Below, in pieces: positions 1-9,064 of a DNA stretch of 13,971 bases. How positions within the stretch are numbered: position 1 is the stretch's first letter; each line of letters starts with the position of its first letter. The notes beneath the pieces were generated by a model. The model ran no database searches and had not been told where the DNA came from. It worked only from the letters and a program-made list of their open reading frames with translations. The translations under genes and the position numbers were made by a program. The DNA lies in the NCBI GenBank assembly GCA_902461985.1, contig CABQAB010000022.1, positions 1 through 13,971 on the forward strand, read 5' to 3'. The stretch is from an uncultured Bacteroidales bacterium (GTDB taxonomy: Bacteria; Bacteroidota; Bacteroidia; Bacteroidales; UBA932).

Positions 1-109
1 CCCCCCCTATGAAAACTCAGACCCGCTCATCCTCTGCGGAGAGCGCGGCCGGAAGTCTTGAGCATCTCCCTGTCCATCACCCCGTCGCACGGAATCTTCC
101 TGCCGTTGA
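1..109. other. GC-rich flank downstream of the Nudix gene, no gene recognised
   Basis: This short stretch lies beyond the Nudix stop codon and reaches the window edge. On the minus strand there is a short open run (one reading includes INGRKIPCDGVMDREMLK) that ends at a TGA, but I recognise no family in it and it has no start of its own in good context. The stretch is clearly richer in G+C than the helicase gene to its right. It may be plain flanking DNA or the edge of an older chromosomal gene; nothing firmer can be said. Confidence 0.3.
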
Positions 110-496
110 TTATAGCTGCTTTTCAATGTCTTTCAATATACCTTCGTCGGCCGGAAGCCATTTGACCGAATACAGTTTGTCTTTATTCAGCCATGCGGCC
201 GCTTCATGCTCGTTCAGATGCAGCGCCTGAGCGTCAAGACTGCACCAGAAGCAGTGCATCGTGAGATGGAAGGCAGGGTAGTCCCACTCCACGGTCCGGA
301 TCAGTTCCCCGACCACGATTTCAGCATCCAGTTCCTCCCTGATTTCCCGTTTCAAAGCCTGCTCCGGTGTTTCTCCAGCCTCCATCTTCCCTCCAGGAAA
401 CTCCCACCAGTCCTTGAATTCCCCATACCCCCTCTGAGTCGCAAATATTTCATTCCCGCGTCTTATCACCGCCGCTACCACCTCAATTTGTTTCAT
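110..496 (-). CDS. MutT-type Nudix (deoxy)nucleoside triphosphate pyrophosphohydrolase
   Basis: This is a 128-residue protein of the usual length for MutT-like enzymes, which hydrolyse oxidised or non-canonical (d)NTPs to the monophosphate and pyrophosphate in the cytoplasm. The Nudix box spans residues 36-58: G36, five residues, E42, seven residues, then R50-E51-I52-x-E54-E55. All catalytic glutamates are present. The glycine near the end of the box is replaced by Asp57, as I recall for many MutT/CTP-pyrophosphohydrolase-like proteins. FPGGK at 33-37 precedes the box and an early ATQRGYG segment is typical of the MutT branch. The ATG overlaps the TGA of the upstream helicase gene by four bases (ATGA), so translation is probably coupled and the two proteins are likely made together. 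The gene is visibly GC-richer than the helicase gene. The family is secure; the true substrate, and whether it acts in housekeeping or in a defence module, is inferred. Confidence 0.9.
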   Translation of the reverse strand: MKQIEVVAAVIRRGNEIFATQRGYGEFKDWWEFPGGKMEAGETPEQALKREIREELDAEIVVGELIRTVEWDYPAFHLTMHCFWCSLDAQALHLNEHEAAAWLNKDKLYSVKWLPADEGILKDIEKQL

Positions 497-3435
497 AATG
501 ACTGCTCTGTTATGTATTCGTAAAGATTATTCTCGACAGGAGTGTTCAATTTATATCCGATTTCAACAGCTGTGATGTCATCTGTTCCTGGCATAATGAA
601 CTCTCTTACATTGCCGTTATGTTTAATTGTTCCTAAAAAATAAAACTCTTTCGATGTCTTGTCATCTTTGTTCTTCCGGACGAATAGTGGCATCAATATT
701 CCTTTCTCTTGACTGTGTATCGCATTGACAACATCGTCTGAATCAAGAGTGCGCCTACTTTTGGAGATAGCCGTTAAAGTAGAAGGATCATTAAATCTGT
801 CTTCATATTTCGTAGTTGCGCCCACTTCGTCGCCCTTTACGTAATTTATGAATATTGGATAGGTTTTCGAGTATGAATCGTATTTATAACCACCAATATT
901 CAATGAAACTTCTTCTGCCTTCCAGTTCAATAGCCAGCAAACTTCAGAGTATGTGTATTTTTTATTCAAGTTAAAAGAGGTTCCTGGATAATTGTTTGAA
1001 TAATCCTTTTTATACCTGGATATACCGAATGCAATCAATTCGTTTACTGCGTCTTTAAACGAAACAGATGATAATGCATTCGAGAATTCGCGTGACAGTA
1101 TTGGAATATTGGAAGAATCAACATTTATGAGATTCAGTTTGTAAGTGCTACCTCGAAAAAATCTGCCTTGTAAAACATTGAAAACGCTGTTCCTGGTCAA
1201 TTCATTTAGTTGAATATCAAATTTTTGTCTGAGTACTTCTTCCCATAAATCAGCCAATTCCGGAGAGTTGATTAGAATATTTAACAATGTCAATTCGTGA
1301 ATCCTCATTCCGGAAGCGAATTTTCTGGATATAAATTCCAAAACACCAAGTTGATAACTTGACAATTCAATGTTGAATTCTTCATCGCTGTCCAAAAGAA
1401 AAGCTTGATATGAACCCCATGTGTCTATCAGTCTGAGTGGATCAAGTTCACCCATGTCGTCGAATTCGTGCAATTCTGGAATGCGGCCAAGTTTAAACTT
1501 AAAATCCTGATATTCTTTTCTGAGCAAACGTTTATTATTTAGTTTTGCACAGTCAATTGATTTGTAGATTCTGTCTCTTGAGATTTCATCGAAGTATATT
1601 GTAGAAGCGCCTTTGATTATATTGTTGCCTTCCATCAGGCTTCTTCGTATGTTGTCTTTGTTTCCACTCCGGTCTCCTGAGAGAGCTATGGGAATCATAT
1701 AGTTGTTCTGGTAATTGCCGATGAAGTCGATTACGATTACGAACTCTTTTCCATCAGCTTTTCTGAGCCCTCTACCAAGCTGTTGTACAAATATAATTGG
1801 GGATTCTGTCGGACGGAGCATGATGACTTGATTGATTTCAGGTATATCAACGCCTTCATTGAATATATCTACTGTAAAGATGTAATCAAGTCTGTTCGTG
1901 GAATCGTCCGCAACTAATCTTTCGATGGCCTGCTCCCTTTCTTCTTGTGTGTTGTCACCGCTAAGCATTGTCGTATTGTACCTGCCGGTGCTGTTGAATT
2001 TTTTACTGAGTTCTGCAGCTTCATTTTTTGTACTGCAAAATATCAGGCCTTTAACTCTATTGCCGCTATATCCATAATATTCAGCCTGTTGGATAATATA
2101 TTCAACCCGTTTGTCAGAGGTCAATTGTCTGAATTTCGTCACATCGTCTGATGTTCCGTCGATTTCAAGATCAGTAATGCCGAAATAGTGAAAAGGACAC
2201 AGAAGATCGTTCTCTAAAGCTTGTTGAAGCCTGATTTCGCAAGCGATATTATGATCAAATAGGCTAAAGACATCGAAATCGTCTGTTCTCTCAGGTGAAG
2301 CAGACATTCCTAAAAGGAGTTCGGGCTTGAAGTAGTTTATGATTCTTTGATAACTTGCTGCACCGCTTCTATGGCATTCGTCCAAGACTATTACAGAATA
2401 TTCATCCGGCCTGAATTGTTCCATTATTTCAGGCTTCGCCATCATGTTCATAGTTGAAAATAAGAACTTGCCGGATTTTGCGAGATCTATGTCATTATGA
2501 CTGCCACTTAACAGTTCCATAGGGACATTTTTTCCGAATATCTTTTTGTAGCTTTTGAGAGCTTGCTTATTAATTTGTTCCCTGTGAGATAAGAATAAAG
2601 CCTTTCTATTGGAAAATATGTTGTCTGTAAACAGTTTCCTCAAAGCGAAAGCGGATGCGTATGTCTTTCCTGTTCCTGTCGCTGAAATAAGCAATGCTCT
2701 TTTTCCGCCTTTGTGGATAATTTCTTCAATATTCAGTATGAATTGCTCCTGCATTGAGTTTGGTTGAAGTACCTGTGAATAACTCAAATCCAGACTTCTG
2801 GTAAGTTTATTTATTTCTTCTCGTTCCCTCTGGCTGTTATGATATAATCGGGAATACTCGTCCCTATATTCGGAATAGCATACAGAGGTATTCCATAGTT
2901 GATTGAATTCCTGTTCTACATCTCCAGCAAACTGTCCTTCGGTGGTTGATACCAAGCGAGTATTCCATTCATGGTTTTTGGTTATGGCGTCTTGAGTCAG
3001 ATTGGAACTTCCCACAATAATGCGTAAGTTCCCATCATTGTGAAATATATATCCTTTTGTGTGAAAGCCCACATTGTTTTCACCCGTTTTGAAAACTCTA
3101 ACCTCAAGATTTTCCAGACTGTTGAGCTTATCAAGAGCACGAGGGTCGCTGAACATCAGGTAGTCAGTTGTAAGTATTCGACCTTTAACTCCTTTTTTCT
3201 CAATATCTTTCAGTGTCCCTAAAAGAGGGGCAATGCCGCCCATTGTTATGAAGGCTACAGAAATGAATAGATCATCACACCCTTTCAATTCCTTTTCAAT
3301 GACAGTCAGCACCTTCTGGTCTCCTCTGTTCGTAAGTAACTGAGGTGAATAAATTGGATCTGCTACAATTTTTGAGTCCAGAAAGGCTTTTTTGTAACCG
3401 TCAACCAACTTGCCGGTAGATAATGAATATGTCAT
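493..3435 (-). CDS. PLD-nuclease / superfamily 2 helicase with DUF3427-type C-terminus
   Basis: This is a 980-residue fusion. Residues about 35-180 form a phospholipase-D-like nuclease domain with one HxK signature (H125-T-K127) and the downstream GSSN (142-145). Such domains usually need two HKD motifs, so it probably works as a dimer. Residues about 225-600 are a superfamily 2 helicase core: Walker A ATGTGKT (252-258), DECH (352-355), SASPER (378-383) and motif VI QQLGRGLR (551-558). The remaining C-terminal part matches in position and length the DUF3427 region that follows this kind of helicase. The likely role is an ATP-driven DNA translocase that cuts or repairs DNA; proteins of this build occur in restriction and phage-defence islands, which fits the neighbours. 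The ATG at 3433-3435 follows a -7-like box at 3455-3462. The stop overlaps the Nudix start. Domains are read directly; the defence role is inferred. Confidence 0.9.
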   Translation of the reverse strand: MTYSLSTGKLVDGYKKAFLDSKIVADPIYSPQLLTNRGDQKVLTVIEKELKGCDDLFISVAFITMGGIAPLLGTLKDIEKKGVKGRILTTDYLMFSDPRALDKLNSLENLEVRVFKTGENNVGFHTKGYIFHNDGNLRIIVGSSNLTQDAITKNHEWNTRLVSTTEGQFAGDVEQEFNQLWNTSVCYSEYRDEYSRLYHNSQREREEINKLTRSLDLSYSQVLQPNSMQEQFILNIEEIIHKGGKRALLISATGTGKTYASAFALRKLFTDNIFSNRKALFLSHREQINKQALKSYKKIFGKNVPMELLSGSHNDIDLAKSGKFLFSTMNMMAKPEIMEQFRPDEYSVIVLDECHRSGAASYQRIINYFKPELLLGMSASPERTDDFDVFSLFDHNIACEIRLQQALENDLLCPFHYFGITDLEIDGTSDDVTKFRQLTSDKRVEYIIQQAEYYGYSGNRVKGLIFCSTKNEAAELSKKFNSTGRYNTTMLSGDNTQEEREQAIERLVADDSTNRLDYIFTVDIFNEGVDIPEINQVIMLRPTESPIIFVQQLGRGLRKADGKEFVIVIDFIGNYQNNYMIPIALSGDRSGNKDNIRRSLMEGNNIIKGASTIYFDEISRDRIYKSIDCAKLNNKRLLRKEYQDFKFKLGRIPELHEFDDMGELDPLRLIDTWGSYQAFLLDSDEEFNIELSSYQLGVLEFISRKFASGMRIHELTLLNILINSPELADLWEEVLRQKFDIQLNELTRNSVFNVLQGRFFRGSTYKLNLINVDSSNIPILSREFSNALSSVSFKDAVNELIAFGISRYKKDYSNNYPGTSFNLNKKYTYSEVCWLLNWKAEEVSLNIGGYKYDSYSKTYPIFINYVKGDEVGATTKYEDRFNDPSTLTAISKSRRTLDSDDVVNAIHSQEKGILMPLFVRKNKDDKTSKEFYFLGTIKHNGNVREFIMPGTDDITAVEIGYKLNTPVENNLYEYITEQSL

Positions 3436-3454
3436 AAATTATGGAAATAATTAG

Positions 3455-3462
3455 CAAAGATA
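3455..3462 (-). promoter_or_regulatory. candidate -7 promoter element of the helicase-Nudix operon
   Basis: On the minus strand these bases read TATCTTTG, an exact match to the Bacteroidetes -7 consensus TAnnTTTG. It lies about 20 bases before the helicase ATG, giving a short leader. I do not see a clear TTTG -33 box at 19-21 bp spacing, so this is a one-sided match and less certain than the jetA promoter. Confidence 0.45.
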
Positions 3463-3556
3463 GCATTTATAACCGAAGCAGAGGTGTTTGTAGACAAAAA
3501 GTTTGTAACATCTTTTAAGTAAGAGCTAAATTTCCGGGAATTGAATCTGTATCTCA

Positions 3557-3575
3557 AAATGATATAAAATCATTT
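3557..3575. repeat. 7-bp inverted repeat over the jetA -33 box (possible operator)
   Basis: AAATGAT (3557-3563) and ATCATTT (3569-3575) are perfect inverted arms around a five-base loop. The right arm covers three of the four bases of the proposed -33 TTTG, so a protein bound here would compete with RNA polymerase. A second short palindrome, TTTTG-T-CAAAA (3579-3589), lies in the promoter spacer. AT-rich palindromes can arise by chance, so operator function is inference from position. Confidence 0.4.
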
Positions 3576-3603
3576 GCTTTTTGTCAAAATTGGTCTACCT
3601 TTG
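3573..3603 (+). promoter_or_regulatory. Bacteroidetes-type promoter of the jet operon
   Basis: A TTTG -33 element (3573-3576) is followed after exactly 19 bp by TACCTTTG (3596-3603), a perfect TAnnTTTG -7 element. Transcription would begin near 3609-3611, leaving a leader of about 40 bases to the ATG at 3650. It lies in the 214-bp region between the divergent helicase and jetA genes. Spacing and both boxes match the known Bacteroides housekeeping promoter pattern. Confidence 0.7.
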
Positions 3604-3649
3604 AAGAAGTCGTGAACTATTGACGGATAATAACCATAGTATTAAGCCT

Positions 3650-4846
3650 ATGCCGACATATAGCAATATCAAGGAACTTACGCGTGGTTTGCAGCAAGGT
3701 GCCAGGCTGCTAAACGACATGTTCATCAAAAGAAAGACGGTATCGATAAAATATGACGACGCGGTTGAGACACTCGATGGGGATGAAAACAAGCTTAAGC
3801 ATCTCATAAATTTCGGTGTGGTTGTCCGCTCTGGTGACACACTCGAACTTGACGATGCCTATCAACGGTTCTTTGAAGAAGTGCTGGACGTTAATGAGGA
3901 CATAAACGTAGCATCTGTCCAGACATATATCTCCAGACTGAAACTGGGCATGGATTCATTTCTGGCAGCAGACTCTCCGGCAAGAAGAGCACAGTATCTC
4001 AGAGAAATACGCCACACTTTCAAGAGTATTGAGAATGCCACCAGAAGAAATGTCGTCGACCTGAAACGCAATGTTGAGCAGACATACAAACAGGAACCGA
4101 ATTTCAAAATCAAAGAACTGAGGCTTAAGGACTTCGATGAAAAGGCCAGACTTATAGCCGAGCTTGTAGGTCAGACGGAAAAAGTCATGGACGAGCAGAC
4201 AATCTTCTTTGCAAATGCAGCGATGGACATCGGGCTGAAGCAGACTGTCAGTGAAGTGAAGGAAGGGCTGCACGAATCCGCACACGCTCTTATCTCAATC
4301 TCAGCACAGATTATTGATTACCTGAACAGGATAGAATATCAGAGCAAACTGGTCAAGAAAATACGGCAGCTCAAATATATGAAAGACCAGCTGATGATTG
4401 AGGAAAGCACTGATATAAAGGAGTTTCTCGGCCGGACTGATGACCTATGGATGGAAAAGCTGCCCAAATACATCACCAGGGTTTCCCTTGACTTCCTAAG
4501 GAATGACGATTCCGCACTTGACATCCTCCGGAATATCAGACGCAGACTGTCGAAAAAGACTTCCATCAAGACACGTCTGGCAGACAGGATAGACGACAAA
4601 TACATGTCCGAGAACCAGGAGACAAGCAGAATGTTCAACCATGCCGAGATAATGAATGGATTCTTTGCACAAGGCAAGGATCTTTTCGACTATATATGGA
4701 ATTACAGGTTTACAATAGAAGCGGACGAAGAAATGAGACTTGTCCTGTTCGTCCAGCTGGCATCGCAATACGACACTCAGCTGCGATATCTGCCCGAAAC
4801 TGGGACAAAAGGTAATATTGAATACCCCATAATCCATTCAAGATAA
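3650..4846 (+). CDS. jetA: Wadjet JetA-like (kleisin, MksF/MukF-like) subunit
   Basis: This is a 398-residue, mostly helical and highly charged protein, first in a four-gene operon whose later genes are MukE-like, SMC-like and TOPRIM. From that position and build it is the kleisin subunit that bridges the two heads of the SMC protein. The N-terminal ~80 residues look like a winged-helix segment (helices, then a strand pair around VVVRSGDTLELDD), followed by long helices with weak heptad character. It has no catalytic motif, as expected. I chose ATG 3650, about 40 bases from the predicted transcript start. The only longer option is a TTG at 3620, which would leave a leader of about ten bases. 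I do not see an obvious match to the classical type I JetA (DUF3375) sequence, so the subtype is open. Role by context is fairly firm; sequence-level family is weak. Confidence 0.65.
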   Translation: MPTYSNIKELTRGLQQGARLLNDMFIKRKTVSIKYDDAVETLDGDENKLKHLINFGVVVRSGDTLELDDAYQRFFEEVLDVNEDINVASVQTYISRLKLGMDSFLAADSPARRAQYLREIRHTFKSIENATRRNVVDLKRNVEQTYKQEPNFKIKELRLKDFDEKARLIAELVGQTEKVMDEQTIFFANAAMDIGLKQTVSEVKEGLHESAHALISISAQIIDYLNRIEYQSKLVKKIRQLKYMKDQLMIEESTDIKEFLGRTDDLWMEKLPKYITRVSLDFLRNDDSALDILRNIRRRLSKKTSIKTRLADRIDDKYMSENQETSRMFNHAEIMNGFFAQGKDLFDYIWNYRFTIEADEEMRLVLFVQLASQYDTQLRYLPETGTKGNIEYPIIHSR

Positions 4847-4872
4847 AACAAATAAATTGGCTATATAAGAAC

Positions 4873-5424
4873 ATGAAATATACGAGCGAAGTTTTCCAGA
4901 GGCTGTCAAAAGGACAGTTCATTTCCAGCAATAGCGTTGATCCGGAGATGCGTGCCATCTATAATGACCTCGAAGAATGTCAGCAGGAATATGAGGAGTA
5001 TTTCCGCCTGATTGATTTCCATCTGTCGGCCGGAGACGGATTCTATTATTTCAGCAGAAAAGAAGCCAGGGCAAACATTGAAAACAAGCTGCAGTCACTC
5101 TTCTCGTGGATTGACTATCTTGATTTTCTGAAGACATTTGACACCACATTTGATGCCGGCACACAGTTCTCCCTGGCACAGATGGAGATACGGATTTCGT
5201 CAGACCTTGAACTGAAAGAAAAGCTCAAGAATATGTTCAAGGACAAACAGTCAAACCGGGACAAGCTCGAAGCCCTTGCCGGAGCAATGGTAAACATGGG
5301 CTTTGCTGAACTGACAAACGAATCTGAAGGGCGCTATCAAGTGACTTCAGCATTCCATTATATAGAGCAGATAATATCATGCATAAACATTGAGGAGGAG
5401 GTAAAAGATGAGATACCTGAATAA
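4873..5424 (+). CDS. jetB: Wadjet JetB-like (MksE/MukE-like) winged-helix subunit
   Basis: This 183-residue protein starts 26 bases after jetA and overlaps the start of jetC by 17 bases. Size, helix-rich composition and the GFYYFSRKEAR segment (residues about 56-66) resemble MukE/MksE/DUF4194-type proteins, in which a strand-turn element of the form GYFY-x-SR is common. These dimerise and bind the kleisin, closing the SMC ring and positioning the DNA. The C-terminal third (LAGAMVNMGFAELTN, then GRYQVTSAFHYIEQII) looks like a winged helix that ends in a helical segment. No enzymatic motif is present. Assignment rests on these features and on strict gene order; the sequence alone would support only a weak call. 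Confidence 0.65.
   Translation: MKYTSEVFQRLSKGQFISSNSVDPEMRAIYNDLEECQQEYEEYFRLIDFHLSAGDGFYYFSRKEARANIENKLQSLFSWIDYLDFLKTFDTTFDAGTQFSLAQMEIRISSDLELKEKLKNMFKDKQSNRDKLEALAGAMVNMGFAELTNESEGRYQVTSAFHYIEQIISCINIEEEVKDEIPE
5392..5402 (+). promoter_or_regulatory. strong Shine-Dalgarno site inside jetB for jetC
   Basis: GAGGAGGAGGT lies five bases before the jetC ATG (5408) and within the last codons of jetB. Such a strong site is unusual among the weak ribosome binding regions elsewhere in the window. It fixes the jetC start and suggests that jetC is translated by fresh initiation at a high rate, not only by coupling. Confidence 0.7.
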
Positions 5425-8400
5425 AATCATATTCATAAACAGCGCACACATTCCATATTCTGAAATCAAGCTTGACGGGAACGTGCATTTCATAGGCACG
5501 CAAGGTGTCGGAAAGTCCACTTTGCTCCGAGCAATCCTCTTCTTCTACAATGCGGACAAGAGCAAGTTAGGAATAAAGACACAGGACAAGCAGAAAAGCT
5601 ATGACGAGTTCTATTTCCCCTATCCCAACTCCTATATCATCTATGAGGTATGCCGCGAAAACGGAAAATTCTTCATAATGACTTTTCCTTCAAACGGCAG
5701 GGTCGCATTCCGTATTGTGGACTGTCCTTACGAGAAACGCTTCTTTATAGAAGAAGACAACAATGTCAGATACGAATGGGGCAGAATCAGCGAACAGATA
5801 GGAAGCAAGGTCTTCAGAAGCAATATAATCAGAGGATATGAAGAATTCAGGGATATAATATATGGCAATGTACAGAATGTATCCAGGGAGCTGCGGCGCT
5901 TCAATCTGCTGGAAAGTTCCAGATACCAGAATGTTCCAAGGACTATCCAGAATATTTTCCTGAACCAGAGCCTTGAGTCGCGCGTCATCAAGGATACAAT
6001 AATCGATTCGATGGATTTCACTGGCGACAGTATTGACCTGAATTTTTACCGGGAACATGTGAAAGATTTCCGCCAGCAGTATGAAGACATCTGGAAATGG
6101 TACAAGAAAGAGAAAAACGGGAAAAACAAGGTAAAGTCAGATGCGGAAAACGTAATATCAAGGTATTCGCTATATGAGGTTACCAGAAACAACATCAAGG
6201 ATTTATGTGCACGGCTGAATTATGCATTCGAACGCGACACAGAGAGTCTGCCGAAGATAGAAGAGTGCATAGCCGTAAAGCAGGAAGACCTGTCCAGACA
6301 AAAAAGGTTGCTTGGTGAAGAAAATGGAAAATACGAAAAGGAAAGGGATGACCTGAAAGGCAAGGAAGCCATCCTTAATGACTTCCTGAAACAAACCAAA
6401 ACAAAAGCCCAACATTACTCCGGCATCGGAATAGAAACCATAATTAATAGAATATCAAAAGAAAACGAGCTGCAGATCCGTCAAAAATCCCTTATCCATC
6501 AGGAAAGCACCTTGACTGACAAGAATCAGAGCGTGCAGGCACGTTACAACGTAATGTTCCAAGATATTGACACAAGCCTGAAAGAATACAAACTGCAGGC
6601 AGGGCAGCAAATCAACGAAGCGGAACGCAAGCAGACTGAAGAAATGGCCGTGATTCAGGCCGGATTCAATGCTAAAACAAATGAACTAAACTCAACCTAT
6701 CAGCAAAAATATGACGAGATACAGGAAAATATAGATACACTGACACAGGATAAGACAGAATACAAGCTTAATGAGCAGCAGATTTTCCATTCAAATCCGT
6801 TCGGGAAAGAGATGGAAAGCCTTATAGCCCAAATACATGAGCTTGAAGAAAAGCGGAACGCACTCACAATACTTGTAAGCCAGAAGCAGCAGGATATAAC
6901 CAAGATTACGAATGAAACCGAATCTGCACGCAAAGGACTTGAAAGCGCATACGAAAAAGACCTACTGGAGATAAAGCATGAAAAAGAAGGTCTTAAGAAG
7001 GAAATTGACAACCTCAATGAGCTGCTGAACAGGCAGAAAGGTTCATTCATAGAGTGGTTAGACGGCAATATTGTCGGCTGGAAGGAGACCATCGGCAGAA
7101 TCGCTGACGACAATGTTCTCTACAGCACATCACTTGGACCTGAGAAAGCCGGCAATCCTGGCACACTCTATGGGGTCAGCATCAATTTGGACAATATAGA
7201 AAAGACTGTCAATACTCCTGACGAGATACGTTCACGTATAAACATTCTCCAGCAGAATCTTGAGCAGCTTGACAGCAGAACCTCAGAAAGGCAGCGGAAG
7301 CTCGAAGATGACATCAAGGAACTTGAACATCTCCCGTCAGCAAAGCTGAAAGCACTCAGGATAGAGAAGATAAATATAGAGGCAGAACTCGGGCAGATTC
7401 CGTCTGTAATTGAACGTCACAGAAAAGAAATTACAGAATATGAGTACAAGCTTAAGGAGTGGAGAGAAAAAGAACTGTTTTCAGTCAGGACGCAGTTAGG
7501 GAAAATTGAAGAGCAGATAGAGAGCTGCAAAAGGCAGAAACAGCAAGTTTCCGCACAAAAGCAGAAAGAAGCTGACAATCTCCGCAAGTCGTTTGAACAT
7601 AGGAAAAATGAGATTAAAGTATCTGTACAAAATATAAGGGATGCTGTTTCTGCCGCATTAATGCAGCATGAAACAGAAGCGTCATCGCACAGACGTGAGC
7701 TGGAAGCACAGATGGATGCCGAGTTGAAAGGTCTTGGCGTGGATGTAACCAGGCTCTCGGAAATACGCCGGGAATTACAGGATGTTGCCAATGAACTGTC
7801 ATATATAGAAAACCACAAGGCAGACTATTATTCATGGCAAAAGGACAAAAAGGACTATTTCGACCAGGAACTATCCAAGAAAGAGGAGCGCAGGCTTATA
7901 CGTCAGAAACTCGAAGATCTGGAACAGAAATTTGACATTCGGAGGAAAAAGAAAGAAGAAGAACTCAGTGCGCTTTCTGCTGAAATCAGTTCCATGCGGA
8001 AAGACAGTGAAAGACTAAAAGAGTCCATAGAAAGAGTTCGGACATTTATGACAAATCCGACTTGCCCTGAGCATCTTGTGGAAATTGCAGCCAAGCAGAC
8101 ACAGGAGCAACTCTCTGTTATACTTGACTACCTTAGGGACAACATCAGCAGCCAGCAGCAGAGGATGGAGGACTTCAAGAAGGCAGTAAGTGCATTCAAG
8201 AGCAATTTCTCTCCTCAGAACACATTTCATTTCCGGACAGAATTCAATTCGGACACAGACTACACTGAATTTGCATCTGAGCTTAACGAATTCATTTCCA
8301 ATAGGAAAATAGAAGAGTATAGGACACGTACAAGCGGGCAGTATGCGAACATCATCAAGCGCATTGCCAGAGAGGTGGGAGACCTGAACCAGCATAATGC

Positions 8401-9064
8401 GGACATTAAATCCACCATAAATGAGATTAACCGTGATTTCCGTGAAAACAATTTTGCCGGAGTCATCAAGGACATTGAACTGCGTGCAGTAGAAAGCAGC
8501 GACAGACTGATGCAGCAATTGCTGAACATCAAGAAATTCGATGAGGAATATGGTTTTGACATAGGCAATCTCAATCTTTTCTCTGATGAGGAGACTCTGA
8601 ACAGGACGAATGAGAAGGCCGTAAAACTGCTGATGGGCCTCATTGATATGATGGATGCCGAACAGAAACGTGAGCGTATAACACTCTCCGACACATTCAA
8701 ATTAGAATTCAAGGTCAAGGAGAACGACAACGACACCAACTGGGTGGAGAAGCTGTCTAATGTCGGTTCCGACGGCACGGACATCCTGGTTAAATCCATG
8801 GTGAACATCATGCTCATCAATGTATTCAAACGCAAGATTTCCAGACGTTTCGGAGACTTCAAGCTGCACTGCATGATGGACGAGATAGGCAAGTTGCATC
8901 CAGACAATGTGGAGGGAATCTTGAAATTCGCCAATGTGCGGAACATATTCCTTATAAACAGCTCCCCGACAACATACAATGCCCAAGTGTACAGATACAC
9001 ATATTCATTAAGCAAAGACGAAAAGAGCAACACCACAGTAAAGACACTTCTTACCATAAGATGA
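5408..9064 (+). CDS. jetC: Wadjet JetC-like SMC/MukB-family ATPase
   Basis: This 1218-residue protein has the full SMC layout. The N-terminal head carries Walker A G30-TQGVGKS37. A first coiled-coil arm runs from about 240 to 540 and is rich in E, K, Q and R. A globular hinge of about 80 residues (roughly 540-620, beginning FIEWLDGNIVGW) interrupts it, and a second arm follows from about 630 to 930. The C-terminal head carries a signature-like segment V1119-GSDGTD and Walker B ending M-M-D1158-E1159-I-G. JetC-type proteins dimerise, hydrolyse ATP and extrude DNA loops, letting the complex sense small circular DNA such as plasmids. The short N-terminal head and direct Walker A start fit the MukB/JetC/RecF-like branch rather than chromosomal Smc. 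The start has a strong ribosome binding site, and the stop overlaps the jetD start by four bases. SMC identity is certain; Wadjet membership comes from the partners. Confidence 0.9.
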   Translation: MRYLNKIIFINSAHIPYSEIKLDGNVHFIGTQGVGKSTLLRAILFFYNADKSKLGIKTQDKQKSYDEFYFPYPNSYIIYEVCRENGKFFIMTFPSNGRVAFRIVDCPYEKRFFIEEDNNVRYEWGRISEQIGSKVFRSNIIRGYEEFRDIIYGNVQNVSRELRRFNLLESSRYQNVPRTIQNIFLNQSLESRVIKDTIIDSMDFTGDSIDLNFYREHVKDFRQQYEDIWKWYKKEKNGKNKVKSDAENVISRYSLYEVTRNNIKDLCARLNYAFERDTESLPKIEECIAVKQEDLSRQKRLLGEENGKYEKERDDLKGKEAILNDFLKQTKTKAQHYSGIGIETIINRISKENELQIRQKSLIHQESTLTDKNQSVQARYNVMFQDIDTSLKEYKLQAGQQINEAERKQTEEMAVIQAGFNAKTNELNSTYQQKYDEIQENIDTLTQDKTEYKLNEQQIFHSNPFGKEMESLIAQIHELEEKRNALTILVSQKQQDITKITNETESARKGLESAYEKDLLEIKHEKEGLKKEIDNLNELLNRQKGSFIEWLDGNIVGWKETIGRIADDNVLYSTSLGPEKAGNPGTLYGVSINLDNIEKTVNTPDEIRSRINILQQNLEQLDSRTSERQRKLEDDIKELEHLPSAKLKALRIEKINIEAELGQIPSVIERHRKEITEYEYKLKEWREKELFSVRTQLGKIEEQIESCKRQKQQVSAQKQKEADNLRKSFEHRKNEIKVSVQNIRDAVSAALMQHETEASSHRRELEAQMDAELKGLGVDVTRLSEIRRELQDVANELSYIENHKADYYSWQKDKKDYFDQELSKKEERRLIRQKLEDLEQKFDIRRKKKEEELSALSAEISSMRKDSERLKESIERVRTFMTNPTCPEHLVEIAAKQTQEQLSVILDYLRDNISSQQQRMEDFKKAVSAFKSNFSPQNTFHFRTEFNSDTDYTEFASELNEFISNRKIEEYRTRTSGQYANIIKRIAREVGDLNQHNADIKSTINEINRDFRENNFAGVIKDIELRAVESSDRLMQQLLNIKKFDEEYGFDIGNLNLFSDEETLNRTNEKAVKLLMGLIDMMDAEQKRERITLSDTFKLEFKVKENDNDTNWVEKLSNVGSDGTDILVKSMVNIMLINVFKRKISRRFGDFKLHCMMDEIGKLHPDNVEGILKFANVRNIFLINSSPTTYNAQVYRYTYSLSKDEKSNTTVKTLLTIR

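Noticed and set aside
8260..9057. 265-codon minus-strand open frame opposite the end of jetC
   Set aside because: It lies wholly antisense to the conserved SMC C-terminal head, is Ser/Leu/Phe-rich as expected for a shadow of a coiled-coil gene, and has no recognisable domain.
3650..9064. Ordinary MukBEF-type chromosome condensin
   Set aside because: The operon ends with a coupled TOPRIM gene of the JetD type, which housekeeping MukBEF lacks, and it lies among other defence-type genes.
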